This document shows, one piece after another, positions 1-11,185 of a DNA stretch of 64,000 nt (within the stretch, counting starts at the first letter, position 1; each line of letters starts with the position of its first letter). A program made the position numbers and the translations under genes. Under the pieces are notes generated by a model. That model was not told the DNA's origin and searched no databases. It worked only from the letters and a program-made list of their open reading frames with translations. Origin of the DNA: Serpula lacrymans var. lacrymans S7.9 (Eukaryota > Basidiomycota > Agaricomycetes > Boletales > Serpulaceae). Location of the stretch: contig NW_006763292.1 of NCBI RefSeq assembly GCF_000218685.1, forward strand, positions 881,087 through 945,086, in the 5' to 3' direction.

Positions 1-1140
1 TCTGGCCTGAGCACCCAACTACTTCACCTCCAACACTGACTATTGCTTACTAATATGCCTAACCGTCGTTTGTATTTTTCTCCAATGAAAAATATATGTA
101 TGCCATTGCCTTAACCAGAGAACACCTCACTGACATATTGCAGACATCTGAAATTAGGCTCCACTGTCATCTTTATTCTGCTACGGATTGTAAACCTCAC
201 CTTACTAAGATAAGATAACAACTCATTTGGTAGGTATAGCCAGACAGGGCAGATTCCCTTACGCCAAATCTTTGCTCGGCAATACAATGGTGCAGCCATA
301 CATTTATGACTGTATGCATATGGTCCACATCTATGAAGGGCGGTGTCGATGATGAGAACGTTGTTAGAAAACCACACACAAAAACAAACTAACACACAAT
401 CCTCCCAGATTCCACAGAACTTGTTTATGGGCTTTGCCTCCTAGAACAGTGGGTGCTATGGTTGTTCGTGGGGTGGTATGTATGAGGATCCTTCAAAGTA
501 AAACCCAGAGATGTATGGGTGTGGATTTTGAGGAGGAGGGATAGTTGGAATATAGAAAGATAGGGGCTTTGTGACAAGTATAGACGAACACTACTTTGCT
601 AATAGTAGCACAAGGTAGGTTTGAGAACAACAATATGACGAGGTTCCCAGTGATAGCAGGCTCCTGACGCACAAACTTAGCGCTCAGAAGGACTCTAACC
701 AAAAGGGATGACAATGACTTCAAAAGTGGGAAGTGACAATGACAGCAGTTGACAGTGGTAGCAGTGGGAAGTGTTGTGACCACACTGGATCACAAGCAGC
801 AGAGTAGTGAACTTGAAATTAGAGGAGAAGTCTGGAATTGAGTTCTTGTTCTTTACAAGGTAAAATACAGGGGTTTATATAGTAAAAAAAAAGTAGGCTA
901 TGCACAGTATAGCTGTGCAAAAAGAATGAGAAAGAACATGAAGGAAGGAATGTACGGTGACAAATCCTGCGTAGGTAGTACAGGATAAGATTGTCAAAAA
1001 AAGGAAAAGAAAGGGATAGAACAATGAATGCTGTGAGTAATGTCACAGGTTTGTACAGCCATAAAGTAAAGTCTAATAGCAAAAAGAGAGCAGGAAAATT
1101 ATGATGTTATGGGAAGATACAGGTAAAAAAAGGGCAAGGC
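1..1140. other. Unassigned AT-rich stretch
   Basis: No gene is supported here. Short open frames exist on the minus strand (493-783 and 819-1082), but they are low-complexity, hydrophobic or serine-rich, lack recognisable motifs and are not joined by convincing splice sites. No repeat shared with the rest of the window was noticed. Confidence 0.4.
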
Positions 1141-1292
1141 AAAACACTATCAGTATCAACACAGTTCCTTTATTGTCAGTCAGGCATTCTAAAAAATATG
1201 TGTCCATAAAAATGATTCAAAAATCAAAAATAATCGCACCGTAAATGAATGTTCTGCTGAAAAAAAGGAAACTGGAGCCACCAGTCCACCAC

Positions 1293-1895
1293 CTAGTCCA
1301 AATCCGACAGTTCCATTGCCTCACCAATAGACTGGTTGTGTTGGACCGCCTGGTCAAACGAGGGAGGGAGAGGAGTAGTCCCAATTTGGAACAAGTGAGT
1401 CCCAGGCAGCGTGTGGTAGGTGTAGCTGTAGCGAAGACAATAGACAAAAGATAAGTGTACCCAAGTGAATGGGACAGCAATGAACATGGGCAATGCAAGG
1501 GGATGAACCTTCTCCAGCTCAAAAACTACCCACCCACGCTCCAACCAGGCAAGACAAGTGACCAATGTTTTGATAGTATATGATGGTAGGTTGATGTCAT
1601 AAAGATGGACCTGTTGCCCTATTTGAACCGGCCGCCAGGGCTTTTCTGATATCAGCAGTGGCACGTGGTTGCCAATGGATCGGCGACGGAAGCGGATAGG
1701 AAGTGGTGACATCAGAAATGGTGGGGGTGCAAATAAGATGAGGAGGAGGAGGGTGGAGGTGACAAAAAGGTGGATTAGAATGGGGATCCAGAAACGACTG
1801 TCAGGTGAGAATAAAAAGGAGAGGAAGGGGCCCATGGTGGGGCTAGGCAAAGGAAGGGAAGTGAAGGAAACGACAAAAACGAGGGCACAATGCAA
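1293..1895 (-). CDS. Hypothetical ORF, 200 codons, hydrophobic N-terminal half
   Basis: This is the longest open frame in the first 3 kb. The first 65 residues are strongly hydrophobic, with two or three leucine/phenylalanine/proline-rich runs that could be membrane segments. They are followed by an Arg-rich patch and then an ordinary soluble-looking stretch. I recognise no family and no catalytic motif. The opposite strand is purine-rich (many agg/gga), so the frame could be open simply because of composition. The start is the first ATG of the frame. Treat it as a possible gene only. Confidence 0.2.
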   Translation of the reverse strand: MHCALVFVVSFTSLPLPSPTMGPFLSFLFSPDSRFWIPILIHLFVTSTLLLLILFAPPPFLMSPLPIRFRRRSIGNHVPLLISEKPWRPVQIGQQVHLYDINLPSYTIKTLVTCLAWLERGWVVFELEKVHPLALPMFIAVPFTWVHLSFVYCLRYSYTYHTLPGTHLFQIGTTPLPPSFDQAVQHNQSIGEAMELSDLD

Positions 1896-1902
1896 TGTGT
1901 AG

Positions 1903-2460
1903 CCAGTGGCGATGCAAGAATTTGCCGAAATGCTGAAATGTGGAAAGTACCGGATGGAAAAGCAAAGGTGAGCGTGACTGGATTGCTATTTCACGTGGCA
2001 CTGTGCCTGTGTGGCGCAAAGGCGAGTCTTTTTGAATATCCGCTTCGTTATTGACACCTGTTCATGCTAGCAATCAACTTTGGTGCATGACAGTGGAACC
2101 TTTATTGCTTCAATATTTACTTTAAACAGCACTGTCATTTCCCAATAAAGCTGTCAAATTATGTGCTGCCAAGGTATGTTCCTGTTATTTGCTTGGACCT
2201 TTACTTATCAAGGTTAGATTTTTTAATATAATCAATAAGGTCAAACAGGGCAAACGACCACCGGATTTTGTAGCATTCAAAAAAGATTTTTAATAACATT
2301 TTCTCTAGCAGTATTATTCCCAGGCATTATTTAACCATGTAAATATACTGAAGTAACTGAATAGTAGCGAAAGAAAAAGCATAGGCATAGTAGTGGATGA
2401 AGAGTCAATGTAATTACTTTCCAAATATAGTAACAAATACTGCCACTGTCATCAACCATC
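1903..2460. other. Intergenic, nothing recognised
   Basis: AT-rich sequence with no open frame of note, no tRNA-like box pair and no copy of the repeats found elsewhere in the window. Confidence 0.4.
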
Positions 2461-2468
2461 AGTACAAA

Positions 2469-3550
2469 TCACAAGTTTGTGATAGTTGGTGCAGCAAGCA
2501 GGAGGGCCCTCAGGTCCTGGCAGACTCTTTGGTGAATGACAAAAGTGGTGGAGAGTGCATTGTTGAATAGTGGTGGAATTAGTGAATACAATATTGGGGC
2601 TATTATATCTGATCCACTCAATTTAACCTGTGTACATCTCAGCAGGTACATCTGACAAATAATAGCAATAGCTTGATGCAATTTGGTGTTGCCCAGAATG
2701 GATAGATTGATGTGGCACTCAATGAAACACCACAAACCATGATGGTGTGTATCTACTGTTGTACCACCTGTAAGCCTGTCAAGGAGAGTACACTGAATAG
2801 TATTAGAAAGAGGGTTCTTTCAACATTAAAGAAAAACTCACAAGATCCTTGATGTTCTCCAATATCAAGGAGACAATAGGGTTGTTTATGAGTGAATAAT
2901 CAATTGGAGGTGTAAAAAAATGTTGTCTATCCGACAAAAACCCTTGAGCAAACATGGAGAGGAAACCGCAGAACCACCGCTGCCAGTTGAATGTGAATAA
3001 CATTGGGAACAGATGCATGATAAATATCAGGAATTTAATTGTGGTGATCGTATCAAGTGATGAGTTGGGATAGACCATCTGGCAAACCTAAGAAGCCCAA
3101 TTTTTGCTGGTGGTTTACCCATGACAACAAAAGCAGCAGCAACTTGCTGTGTGAGTTTAGCTGCACAGCTTGTATTCTTAAGTCACATCTTCATGAGGTC
3201 CATGATAGGCTAATGCTGGTTATACTCGCTGACTCAAGGGTTAGTAGTGAGAGCCTATCTATAAATGGTCAATTGGGGTATGCAATATATACATAGGCAC
3301 TTATTTCTTTGCACACTAACCTCAGTAGAGTCAAATTTTGGAATGAGTATGACTTAGTTGTGTCAAGGTGTTGATTAATGAGTTCATGAATGGTCCTCTG
3401 AGATGCCCAATAAGTGTTGTGTGGCATGAGAAGTGCAGCTAAATAGTAATACCTTTAGTTTATCAAATTCTTTGGAGTGCCAGCCTGAAGTGACTTCTAA
3501 GTTGTAACCACCATGATCTGGATGGGTTGCTTCCCCAGAAGACTTTGAGA
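2469..3550 (-). pseudogene. Degraded coding-like stretch, unidentified
   Basis: On the minus strand several frame-shifted open stretches read like protein: one at about 3550-3330 containing the words EVTSGWHSKEFDKLK and NTYWASQRTIHELINQHLD, then 3078-2803 and 2735-2469, rich in Phe/Leu/Ile. Frames change and stops intervene, so any gene here is broken or has introns I cannot place. It lies just beyond the LTR fragment that cuts the WD40 gene, but I see no WD40 repeats in it, so it is probably a different gene. No function is assigned. Confidence 0.25.
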
Positions 3551-3559
3551 TCAATTCTG

Positions 3560-4026
3560 TGTCTAATTCTATATATTCTCCTCACACATTCTAGCATTCC
3601 TCATGGACTCTGTAGTTATCCCTTATGATACACTCCTTGCACATATGTTCTCCTCTCTCTAGATAATTGTCCGCATGGAACTCCGTACCTACATTACAAG
3701 TTACTCCTTACAAGCTCCTGCTCCCCCAATAGTATATAAGCTGTAACTCCTGTACTCCATTCCTGCAGTTCAAACATCAACTAGATTCCCTTGCTTTCTT
3801 ACTAGTCCTTTTCTAAGTCTTTTCTGATCCTTCTCCAAAGGATCTTACTCTGCTCCTTTTTATCCTCTACTTCTCCTCCGTCCACTTCCAATGAGTTAGG
3901 GACCAATATCCATGGGAGGGTCTAGCGCACGAGCTAAGGCAATTCCCCATCTCATCCTTCGTACTCTGTTACTCCATCCTCTGTACTCCGCAGCTCCTTT
4001 ACTCCAAAGAGGCCACAGTTCTGACA
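3560..4026 (+). mobile_element. LTR fragment, family C (5'-truncated)
   Basis: Closely similar over about 440 bp to the complete solo LTR at 11932-12581. Shared features are a TATA-like agtatataag, ccttctccaaaggatct, the gagttagggacca block, and the same 3' end ttctgaca. The 5' end has no counterpart of the TGTCACATCC start, so the 5' part is lost or diverged. No matching TSD is seen around it. It directly abuts, and ends, the WD40 reading frame on the minus strand. Confidence 0.75.
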
Positions 4027-5093
4027 CGGCCCCATGTTTTTTATCAAAAAAATAAATAACTCCATGATTGCTACCTCCAATGACCAACATCCCTTTCTCA
4101 GCAAATTGTACCTGCTTCAGCAAACCTTTTTGTGGTGGTTTGGTGGAATATCCTTGAGCATGAGTGCCTGTTTCCAATCTGTACAAGGAGAATCCTGCTT
4201 GTACATTGTCAATCATGGCATAGGTGCCCCTCCTATTCACTGCAGCACTTCCTCTGGACATCAGGTAAAATAGGGATCCCATCTACAATATGCGTACTCA
4301 CATTGGCCTGTCTAAAGTTATTGTCAACTTCAAGCATCCTCCCTCTCCATCAGGTAAATGGCTAGTGATCATTAGAAAGGTAGACAAGATATGTCAAAGA
4401 ATGTACATTGCACCATTATAAAGGCCAAACACTTGCAGATCTTTCCTTTGGCTGTTGGCAAAGTTGGCACAAATAGGTATGGTAACATCCAACTCAATAG
4501 AAAATATGGACTTTATGTCTTCGTTTTGCCATGTCAATTGGATTGTGCGTTGTCGTGTCCTAACCACAATCCTTATGCCTTCCTCATCCATTGATTTTGT
4601 GACGAGACATGTAACTTGAGTCCCACTCAAAAGCATTTTTACACACCCTTCTTCAAAATGTTCCTAAGGACTGAAAGAGGGGACATTAGTAAGTATTTCT
4701 ATACATTTTCTTGGAATACATGAACTGATCTTTGATGCCATAGAACCAAATATCCCAGGCCTGTTCCACACATTAAAGTCTCGTGTGAGCCTTGAATGGA
4801 CAATGTCCATGTAGTACATGTAATGGGTCCCCTCTTAACAGGAGTAGGCCAAAAGGGAACTGAATCTATGATTTCTCGCTTTTGCTCAAGATCCCAGACT
4901 CTAAGGCCATCAAAGCCTTGGCAGATATCAGAGATAGGGATGAAAAGAATACTTATAGAGATTTACCTCCACTGGCCAAGAGAGTCCCTTGTTGTGATAT
5001 AGTGACTGTATAGATTTCTGATGTATGTCCCTTCAGTTGTGCAAGAGGCTGATAACTGCCAGTTTGTGGAAAAATATCTTCAAGACTAAACAT
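4027..5093 (-). pseudogene. WD40-repeat protein gene, 3' end lost at an LTR
   Basis: A five-exon gene on the minus strand. Exon 1 begins at ATG 5093 (MFSLEDIF...) and encodes a WD40 strand, LKGHTSEIYTVTISQQGTLLASGG, continuing after intron 4917-4966 into GFDGLRVWDLEQ, the GH...WD pattern of a beta-propeller blade. Further introns are 4664-4704, 4362-4406 and 4254-4301. All have GT...AG ends and splice in frame. Later exons read as propeller strands (FGLYNGA, VIGGSNHGVIYFFDKKHG). The frame runs open from 5093 to the LTR boundary at 4026, where the last blade is cut off. WD40 propellers are protein-interaction scaffolds; a specific role cannot be given. It may still be transcribed, but the product would be truncated or fused to LTR sequence. 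Confidence 0.75.
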
Positions 5094-6970
5094 ACTGCTA
5101 AATGCTGCTGAACTGGTATGGACCCGTAGCACTCTTTGTTTATATATGCATATTGGTAGTCTATCCTAGTTGTCTGTCTTCCTACAAATCTCCAAGAAAC
5201 ATCCTTTATTTCCTTGTCTTTTCTGTGGTTTTTTTATTTTTGTTGTTGAGCTCAAACAATGATTTACTGATTTTGTGACAACAGGTTTTAATGACAGTAC
5301 AATTAGTGGCCACCACTAATTGTCTACCCAGAATAGGCATCTGTTGCCTGCCTCAAAAGAGTAGCAAACTCAAGAATCAACCCACCCGGATATCCATCCT
5401 GTGTCATTGAAAGCCGTTAATCCATTTTTTGATCCTGGTGCCTCTCCCCCACCATTCCTCCTTCCTATCAGCCAAACACTAGTGATTTTGCGTACCAGTG
5501 CACCATGTAAATTCATTTCCCAGGAGAAAATCCCTATATCTTGCTTCAGCTGCTGCAATTATGTATGGCAGCCATATACCAAGACCAAGCCTAAAAGAGT
5601 CACATTCCATCATGGAGTTAGATCCAAAAGCAACTCTGACAATGAGCACTCACCCTCTTTGTTTGATGGTGGCGTGGCGGACTAGAAGTCCAGTGCAGAA
5701 GTATTGGAGCGGACAACCGGAGTACCATGTGGGAATAGAGCATAGAGTTATGCCAACCGGCAGACCACAAGGAACATAATCCCAAGTATATCAATGGTTC
5801 AGGGGTTTTGGGCTCGGAGATGCCAGAGTTTTGTCTTCCAGTACAGATATGACAGGCCATTATTGGTTTACCAAATCACAAAAAAGGAGAGATGGTACAA
5901 ACAATTAATGTGAGCCAAAATAAATTTTATTGGGAAGGTGACTGACCTTATCAATAGACACGAGACCTAGGCAGCAAGACACTAATAGTAACTGTATCAT
6001 CCAGTAAAAGCAATGAAGCTACCATGTGCATATGGGAGAAGTCCAAACACTGGGGTATAACAGATGGGCAACAGATGGGCTCATCTCAATGACTCAAAAT
6101 ATTCCAGATGGTCATGGTGATACTTTTAACTATGGAATTGTACCAGTTCTTACAACAAATAGTAAGTAACCTTTGTAAAAACAAAAATCTAGAACTGACT
6201 ACAAACAGATCCATTCATACAATTACAACAGCCTGACACCACATATTGGATACCAAAGTTTAAGCAGCTTGATTGGTAGGCTACAGGAGGGATTCGGAGC
6301 TCATTCTTGTGGTTGACTCAATTATACGAGAAAATCAGACACTGGAGCAAATTGCAGATAAAAGACAGCCAAATAAAGGCCGTGGAGAAAGAATTGAATG
6401 CAGTGAGGATGTCAAAAAATTGGGACCATTCTGTAGGCAACACTTGATCAGGAAGATGATAGAGAGTTTAATTAGTGATATGCAGAATCATATTGTGTAT
6501 GATGTGAAGAGGGCAAGGAATGGGAACAAACAGACAGAGGGAGAAATGAAAGAAGTCCAGGTTTGCAAAAGGAGTGAATTGATCAGGGGAACAGATTCAA
6601 AGCCACATCCCAGCAAATAAAGTAGCCCAATTTTAGTAATAGGATAGGAGGAATGGATACAGTAGGTATTGTGAAATCAAAATCAATATCAATATGGACA
6701 ATAACTATTTCATGGAGCTGAAAGATAGAATGGATAACAGATTGTGAGTAGATGCTACAAATAGATTTATCTATGTACCTAGGAAACTAAAACAGATGAT
6801 TATGATAACAAGAATGGTACCCTGCAGTATTTCCCACTGCTACTGTGCCAGTGAGGAATAGATCTCTGTAAATCCATTGATACAATAATTATATTAGTGT
6901 TTGCCGGCTGCAAACCCAAAAGGTGCTGCCCTTAAATCCATCCAGTGCAAGTTTACTGACATTTTGCTGC
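5094..6970. other. Intergenic; one unidentified short ORF
   Basis: No recognisable gene. A plus-strand frame at 6273-6620 (115 codons) is Lys/Glu/Arg-rich and hydrophilic but matches nothing I know. Other open frames are short and overlapping. No shared repeats found. Confidence 0.3.
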
Positions 6971-6973
6971 CAT

Positions 6974-7121
6974 AGGAAGTACAATTGGGTTGTAAAAACC
7001 TCCCAATTGCAGGCAGATGTTGGTGGTGGTGAACGTGAATGCGGAGGGTTGAGGAAGTACAATTAGGTTGTAAAAACCTCCCAATCACAGGCAGATGTTT
7101 GTGGTGAACATGAATGAGGGT
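6974..7121 (+). repeat. Tandem direct repeat, two 78-bp-spaced units
   Basis: The motif aggaagtacaatt(g/a)ggttg followed by taaaaacctccca, gcagatgtt and a gtggtgaac...gaatg tail occurs at 6974 and again at 7052. The two units differ by scattered substitutions and a small length change. On the minus strand the duplication encodes the repeated word IGRFLQPNCTS, but no gene is evident. Confidence 0.8.
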
Positions 7122-7628
7122 CATGACAGATCAGACTTGGAGAATTGCCTTGCAGGTGGCATGTGACAGTGTAATGCCACATGTATGTCAATTAATCAAG
7201 TCACTTTACACATCTTGATTCACCATTATCACCTTGCTCAATGTGTACAGTGTTTATACATTGTATATGTGCTCAAATGAATTCTCAGCATACTCCAAGG
7301 ACAGGACAGTGCATAGCAATAACCCCACCGGACAATCAATGGTGGATCAATGGCAGGACAATGGCAACCTTGTACTTTTGCAACAGTGCTAATACCTTCT
7401 TCTTGGGAGGGGTAGATAGTTTTAGATTAATTTCCTTATCTCCAATATAAAACAGCAAGATTTGCAGTGTTTCTACATTGCAAATCCATTGTCCCCATCA
7501 CTGCTGTTGTGGAGCTAGAGCTATAGTACACAGCGCTGAGACTTACAGAAAACGGTTTGTTGGCTGCCCCATGCTTTTACGAGCCTGCTTTGACCAACTC
7601 TCTTCCTGATGATATAGACTTATAAACT

Positions 7629-8444
7629 ATGCCAAGGCGTCTCGGATCACAGTTTTACTGCAAGTGTGCAAAGTGTCTGAAAAATGGCAATCATAATTCA
7701 TCCGGTGTGGCCATAGGGAGACTTTTTCCCGCTTCTTACAGGATTACCCACCTAGCTAGAGTCAACAATCAGAGTAAAGATACTGGGCCTATGCCACCAT
7801 CTCTGCTCTATTCTATTCGCAGCACACACAAGACCAATTTCCATGCACATCTGTTTGTGTTAACTATCACCAACAAGGGTCCCAAATTTAACTGCTAGGA
7901 AACACGACTATGGAACAGTCTTGATACTGACTTGTTCTTGGGCTCTCCTCACCACCCTGAAGCCATTGGTGACATCATGGGTAGTTTAAGAAGTTTTTTT
8001 GGTTCTGGGAATCAGATCCTGCCAAATAAACCACAGCCTATACCCAACACACTTTCTAAGCTCAACGATCAAGTCCAGACACTGTTGTCAGTCATATTGT
8101 ATAAGAAAAATACGAAGAGAGAAAGGAACAAATCGATGCAGTTGGCCCAAAAAGCTTTACACACTGTTTGGTCTCATGCGCTAGATCTGACTCGGATGCT
8201 TGTGAACCATCCTTTGTATGAAGTCGTCTCTGATGTCAAAGTTCAGCTGAGTGGCCTTTATAAATGCTTCAAAAAAGTAAAGTGTAATGTGGACTCAATT
8301 AAGCTGTTAAAGCAGGAGATCAACAGAGAATTGGTTTCATTAGAAGGTCAATTATCTGAAGTGCGAATAATTAATAGGCCCACTGACAAGAGTCCTCTTC
8401 TTTATGACTGCAGTGAGATAAATAGTCAGTATCCTCTTATTTGA
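7629..8444 (+). pseudogene. CACTA transposase copy A, N-terminal Cys-motif region
   Basis: Starts at ATG 7629 with MPRR..FYCKCAKCLKNG, a C-x-C-x2-C motif also present at the start of copy B (FYCTCHECLEQG). It continues with GVAIGRLFP..ITHLARVNNQ, aligned with GRPIRKVLP..ILHLARAKNQ in copy B. A stop at 7896-7898 and a frame change separate it from 7932-8444, which contains KVKCNVDSIKLLKQEI, the counterpart of KVHHNVDSIAQLKAEV in copy B. The motif is probably a small zinc-binding DNA-recognition module. This piece is non-functional by itself. Confidence 0.75.
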
Positions 8445-8712
8445 CATGACTCAAACTTCAGGGCATCACTACCAGCATGCCATTGATTGTTGCTCTGAAC
8501 TAATTCAAGTAACAATTCTCTTGGCTGTGGTATGCAGCATTTTTATGGGTACTACTCAGTGGGCTGGAAACCTACTTCTGGGCATGCTATAGTACACCTT
8601 GTTTTGTAAACAGCTTAGAAGAATGCAGACAGTTATCTGGATACAGCGCAGACCCAAATCCTATATCAAATTCTATCAAGCATTGACATCACATTGTTGC
8701 AATTTAATCTAG

Positions 8713-9309
8713 ATGGTTGGACCACCACGTATTGCAGTATGTCCTCAATGTAATTTTACCTATGAGCCTTTTATTTGCTTGGGATCAATGACAAAGCAAT
8801 ATCCTGCAATATGCACAAACAAACTGCAGCCCGAGTCTGACATTTGTAATGAAACACTTCTCAAAGGCAACAAGCCTATGAAACCCTTTGTATATTATCA
8901 ATCCTTTGACTACTTAAGTTGCTTATTATTTTGTAAGGATCTGGAAATGCAGATGGATAAAGCCTGCAACAATCTTAAGGCATCTCTGACTGCTGACACT
9001 CCAGAATACATCACCAATGTCTTTAATGCCAAGTTTATTAGAACTTTCAATGTCCTTAATCCTGGGACACTCTTCATCAATAGAGGAAAAGAGGGGAGGT
9101 ACTTGTTTTCAATCAACAATGACTTATTTAACAATGAAGGGCTGAATATTTGTGGTGCTTCTACATTGTGAGGAATAATATCCTGTGCATGTCTCAATCT
9201 TCCGGCCAACATCTGCTACAAGCCTGAGTATATGTATCTCACTGGAATCATTCTGGGACCCAACAAACCCTCGCTGGACCAGCTCAATCACTTCATCCGC
9301 TCCCTCATA
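8713..9309 (+). pseudogene. CACTA transposase copy A, Cys-pair and core region
   Basis: Open from ATG 8713. CPQCNFTYEP...YPAICTN...CNETLL gives paired cysteines typical of the zinc-binding part of this family. It then reads VFNAKFIRTF, NPGTLFINRGKEGRYLFSI and FNNEGLNICGAST, all matched in copy B (VFNAKFIKIF, GKLFVDRGEEGRYLFAI, FNNKGLNIHSAS). A TGA at 9169-9171 interrupts the frame, which otherwise continues as ISCACLNLP...LNHFIRSLI up to the MITE junction at 9309. Confidence 0.75.
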
Positions 9310-9577
9310 CACAGCAAATATAACCATCTTTTGTCACGCTCATAATTGATGGAAAAGTCTGAAAGTAGTTAAAATATTTAATTGCATTTTGGACCTACAA
9401 AATAATGTCTTTTTGGTGACATATTTCCATTAATACTATGTTTTTGTGTGGATATGTTAACTAAAATACATTACTCTGATAAAGTCTTGTAGGTCCAAAA
9501 TGCAATCAAACATTTTAACTACTTTCAGACTTTTTAATTGATTTTGGGTGTGACAAAAGTTGGTCATGCTTGCTGTG
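9310..9577 (+). mobile_element. MITE, 268 bp, 3-bp TSD (ATA)
   Basis: The two ends are inverted repeats of roughly 100 bp each: CACAGCAA..., cttttgtcac, aaaagtctgaaagtag and ttttggacctacaa on the left, with the reverse complements on the right ending ...TTGCTGTG. ATA flanks both sides (9307-9309 and 9578-9580). Removing the element and one ATA rejoins the transposase frame (LNHFIRSLI to IDNMI), which matches LNHFLCPLIDDM in copy B, so the boundaries are well supported. No coding capacity. A 3-bp TSD with a CACAG-type end suggests, but does not prove, mobilisation by a CACTA-like transposase. Confidence 0.85.
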
Positions 9578-10340
9578 ATAGACAATATGATTACCTGCTG
9601 GGGTAGAGGAGTTTACTTCTCCCATACAGTGATGCAACAAAATGGTAAAACAACTTGTAGTGCTATTGCAAATGCTATTTATGACCTTCCTGCTGCTCAA
9701 AAGGTGTCCCAGCTTGGAGGACCTACCAGTCATCATTACTGCACAGTTTGCCACAATTTCCACAAGTTGACACTTGGGAGGACCAATTTTGACCACTCTG
9801 GTTAGTGTCCATGAGACAAAAGCATGATACAGAGTTTTGTGAAGGCATGGAGAGATTCCTCAAGTGCAGTGGGGTGCAAAAAACTAGTAAAGCAATATGG
9901 GATACGGTGGTCCGAGTTTTAGAAACTACCATATTGGAACCCTGCCTGTCAACTTGTTGCCAATCCAATGCATTGTTTCTTTGAAGGCTCAGCCCAGCTC
10001 CATGTTCAAGATGCACATTGTCTCACCAGTGCCTCTGCAAAGTCCACGCCGAAAGTTATCACAGCATTCAAGCACAATTTTGCACAGCCCAGCGTCAACT
10101 CTCCTGGATCCCTGAGTGTCAAATATGTCAAGCAAGTGAAAAACATAAACAACCTTCTCACAAGGCCCATAATTAGACAGACACCCACTGAATTGGAAGT
10201 GGAGTTTGGTTTGCAGAGTTGTCTAATGACAAAAATCTGAATGCCTTAGTTCTTGTAGGGAAGGATCTCCATCAAGTACCATGCACAGAGAGGATTAATC
10301 CAAGAAAGATTGACTGGGCACAGAGCCTTGTAGCATGGGT
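9578..10340 (+). pseudogene. CACTA transposase copy A, Tnp2-like core
   Basis: Resumes after the MITE with GRGVYFSHTVMQQNGKTTCSAIA, then QLGGPTSHHYCTVCHNFHKLTLGRT (a C-x2-C-x-H Cys/His knuckle), RWSEF and KLPYWNPACQLVANPMHC. The position written N-P-M-H here is usually D-x-M-H in this family from memory, so a likely active-site Asp is changed; copy B has G-Q-M-H. Stops at about 9803 and after 10240 and frame changes show decay. Downstream NLNALVLVGKDLHQVP..RKIDWAQSLVAW aligns with the corresponding part of copy B. Confidence 0.7.
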
Positions 10341-10429
10341 AAGCCTTTTACATAAATTGCATATTGGCGACTAACTCGTATCTCAAGTGTAAAAAAATGC
10401 CACTAAAGTTGAATGAACCACAGCCTCCA

Positions 10430-11185
10430 CAAACATGTACACCCAAGTCATGCAACATATTTGGGATGTAATTAAAAATATATTAGTCCCAGCTTGGGTT
10501 AACTCAGTACCTCGTAATTTTGGCAAGGCTGCTGCTGGATCTTTGAAGGCAGATAAATGGCATACTATAATCACAATTTACCTCCTGATTGCCCTGGTTA
10601 CTAGTTAGTCTGTGGGGAGATAACACTTCTCATCTATTACATACTGCTGCCCTGCAGTTTTGTTGTGTCTTGGACCATATAATGGATCTTGTTTGCGCTA
10701 TATTGTTGGCTTGTATGCAGACAACAACATGTTCCCGGGTGGAAGCATATCACAGACATATGGCATTGTGTGTGTCACAATTGACTAGCTTATATCCACA
10801 TGTCAATGAACATACAAATGGGCACATGGTGTTTCATATATTAGACTTTTTATTACTTTTTGGTCCTGTTCATTCCTGGTGGTGTTTACCCTTTGAACAC
10901 CTTATAGGTATACTTCAGCAATTCCCCACCAATCACAAGTTTGGTGTCCTCGAGTCCACCCTATTACACACATTCAACAGAGCTAGTAAACTCAAGCTAT
11001 GGGTTGTACAGACCAACTGCCCTCCAGCAATCAAAGAAGCAAAGAGATTACTGGATAAATGGTATAGATCACCCGGTACGAGGGTCAATGGGCAGGAATT
11101 TCAGACTTTGGGTAGTGAACTAGGCCTTGAAAACCACAAGACCGCCGGCATGCCCATGCCCCTTGACCTGAGACATCTACTGTGA
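10430..11185 (+). pseudogene. CACTA transposase copy A, DUF4218-like C-terminus
   Basis: The first part (about 10430-10600) reads VPRNFGKAAAGSLKADKWHTIITIYLL in one frame. The main open frame 10589-11185 reads LWGDNTSH...LDHIMDLVCAILLACMQTTTCSRVEAYHRHM, then LDFLLLFGPVHSWWCLPFEHLIGILQQFPTNHKFGVLESTLL. The pattern FGPVHSWW.FPFE.LIG..Q..PTNHKFG..E is diagnostic of the C-terminal domain that follows Tnp2-like transposases. It ends at a stop at 11183-11185. Copy B carries the same domain at 39155-39862. Confidence 0.8.

Larger units (their letters stand above)
7629..11185 (+). mobile_element. CACTA (En/Spm)-like DNA transposon, copy A, degenerate
   Basis: A broken transposase coding region whose pieces are homologous, in the same order, to the minus-strand copy at 39155-42417. 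The order is an N-terminal Cys motif, a second Cys-pair domain, a Tnp2-like core and a DUF4218-like C-terminus. Family knowledge: in CACTA elements this protein cuts and pastes the element through terminal inverted repeats starting CACT(A/G). I could not find convincing terminal repeats, so only the coding part is delimited. At least four frame breaks and several stops make it non-autonomous, and a 268-bp MITE sits inside it at 9310-9577. Confidence 0.8.

Noticed and set aside
3896..4026. Extension of the WD40 frame through the LTR to 3896
   Set aside because: The last ~43 codons of that frame are translated LTR sequence shared with the solo LTR at 11.9-12.6 kb.
5640..5760. ggtggcgtggcggactagaagtcc as a tRNA-like D arm
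   Set aside because: No B box and no cloverleaf could be formed downstream.
7140..7185. Palindrome gtggcat...atgccac as a possible terminator or transposon end
   Set aside because: An isolated short hairpin without a TSD, a poly-T run or a partner elsewhere; not enough to call.
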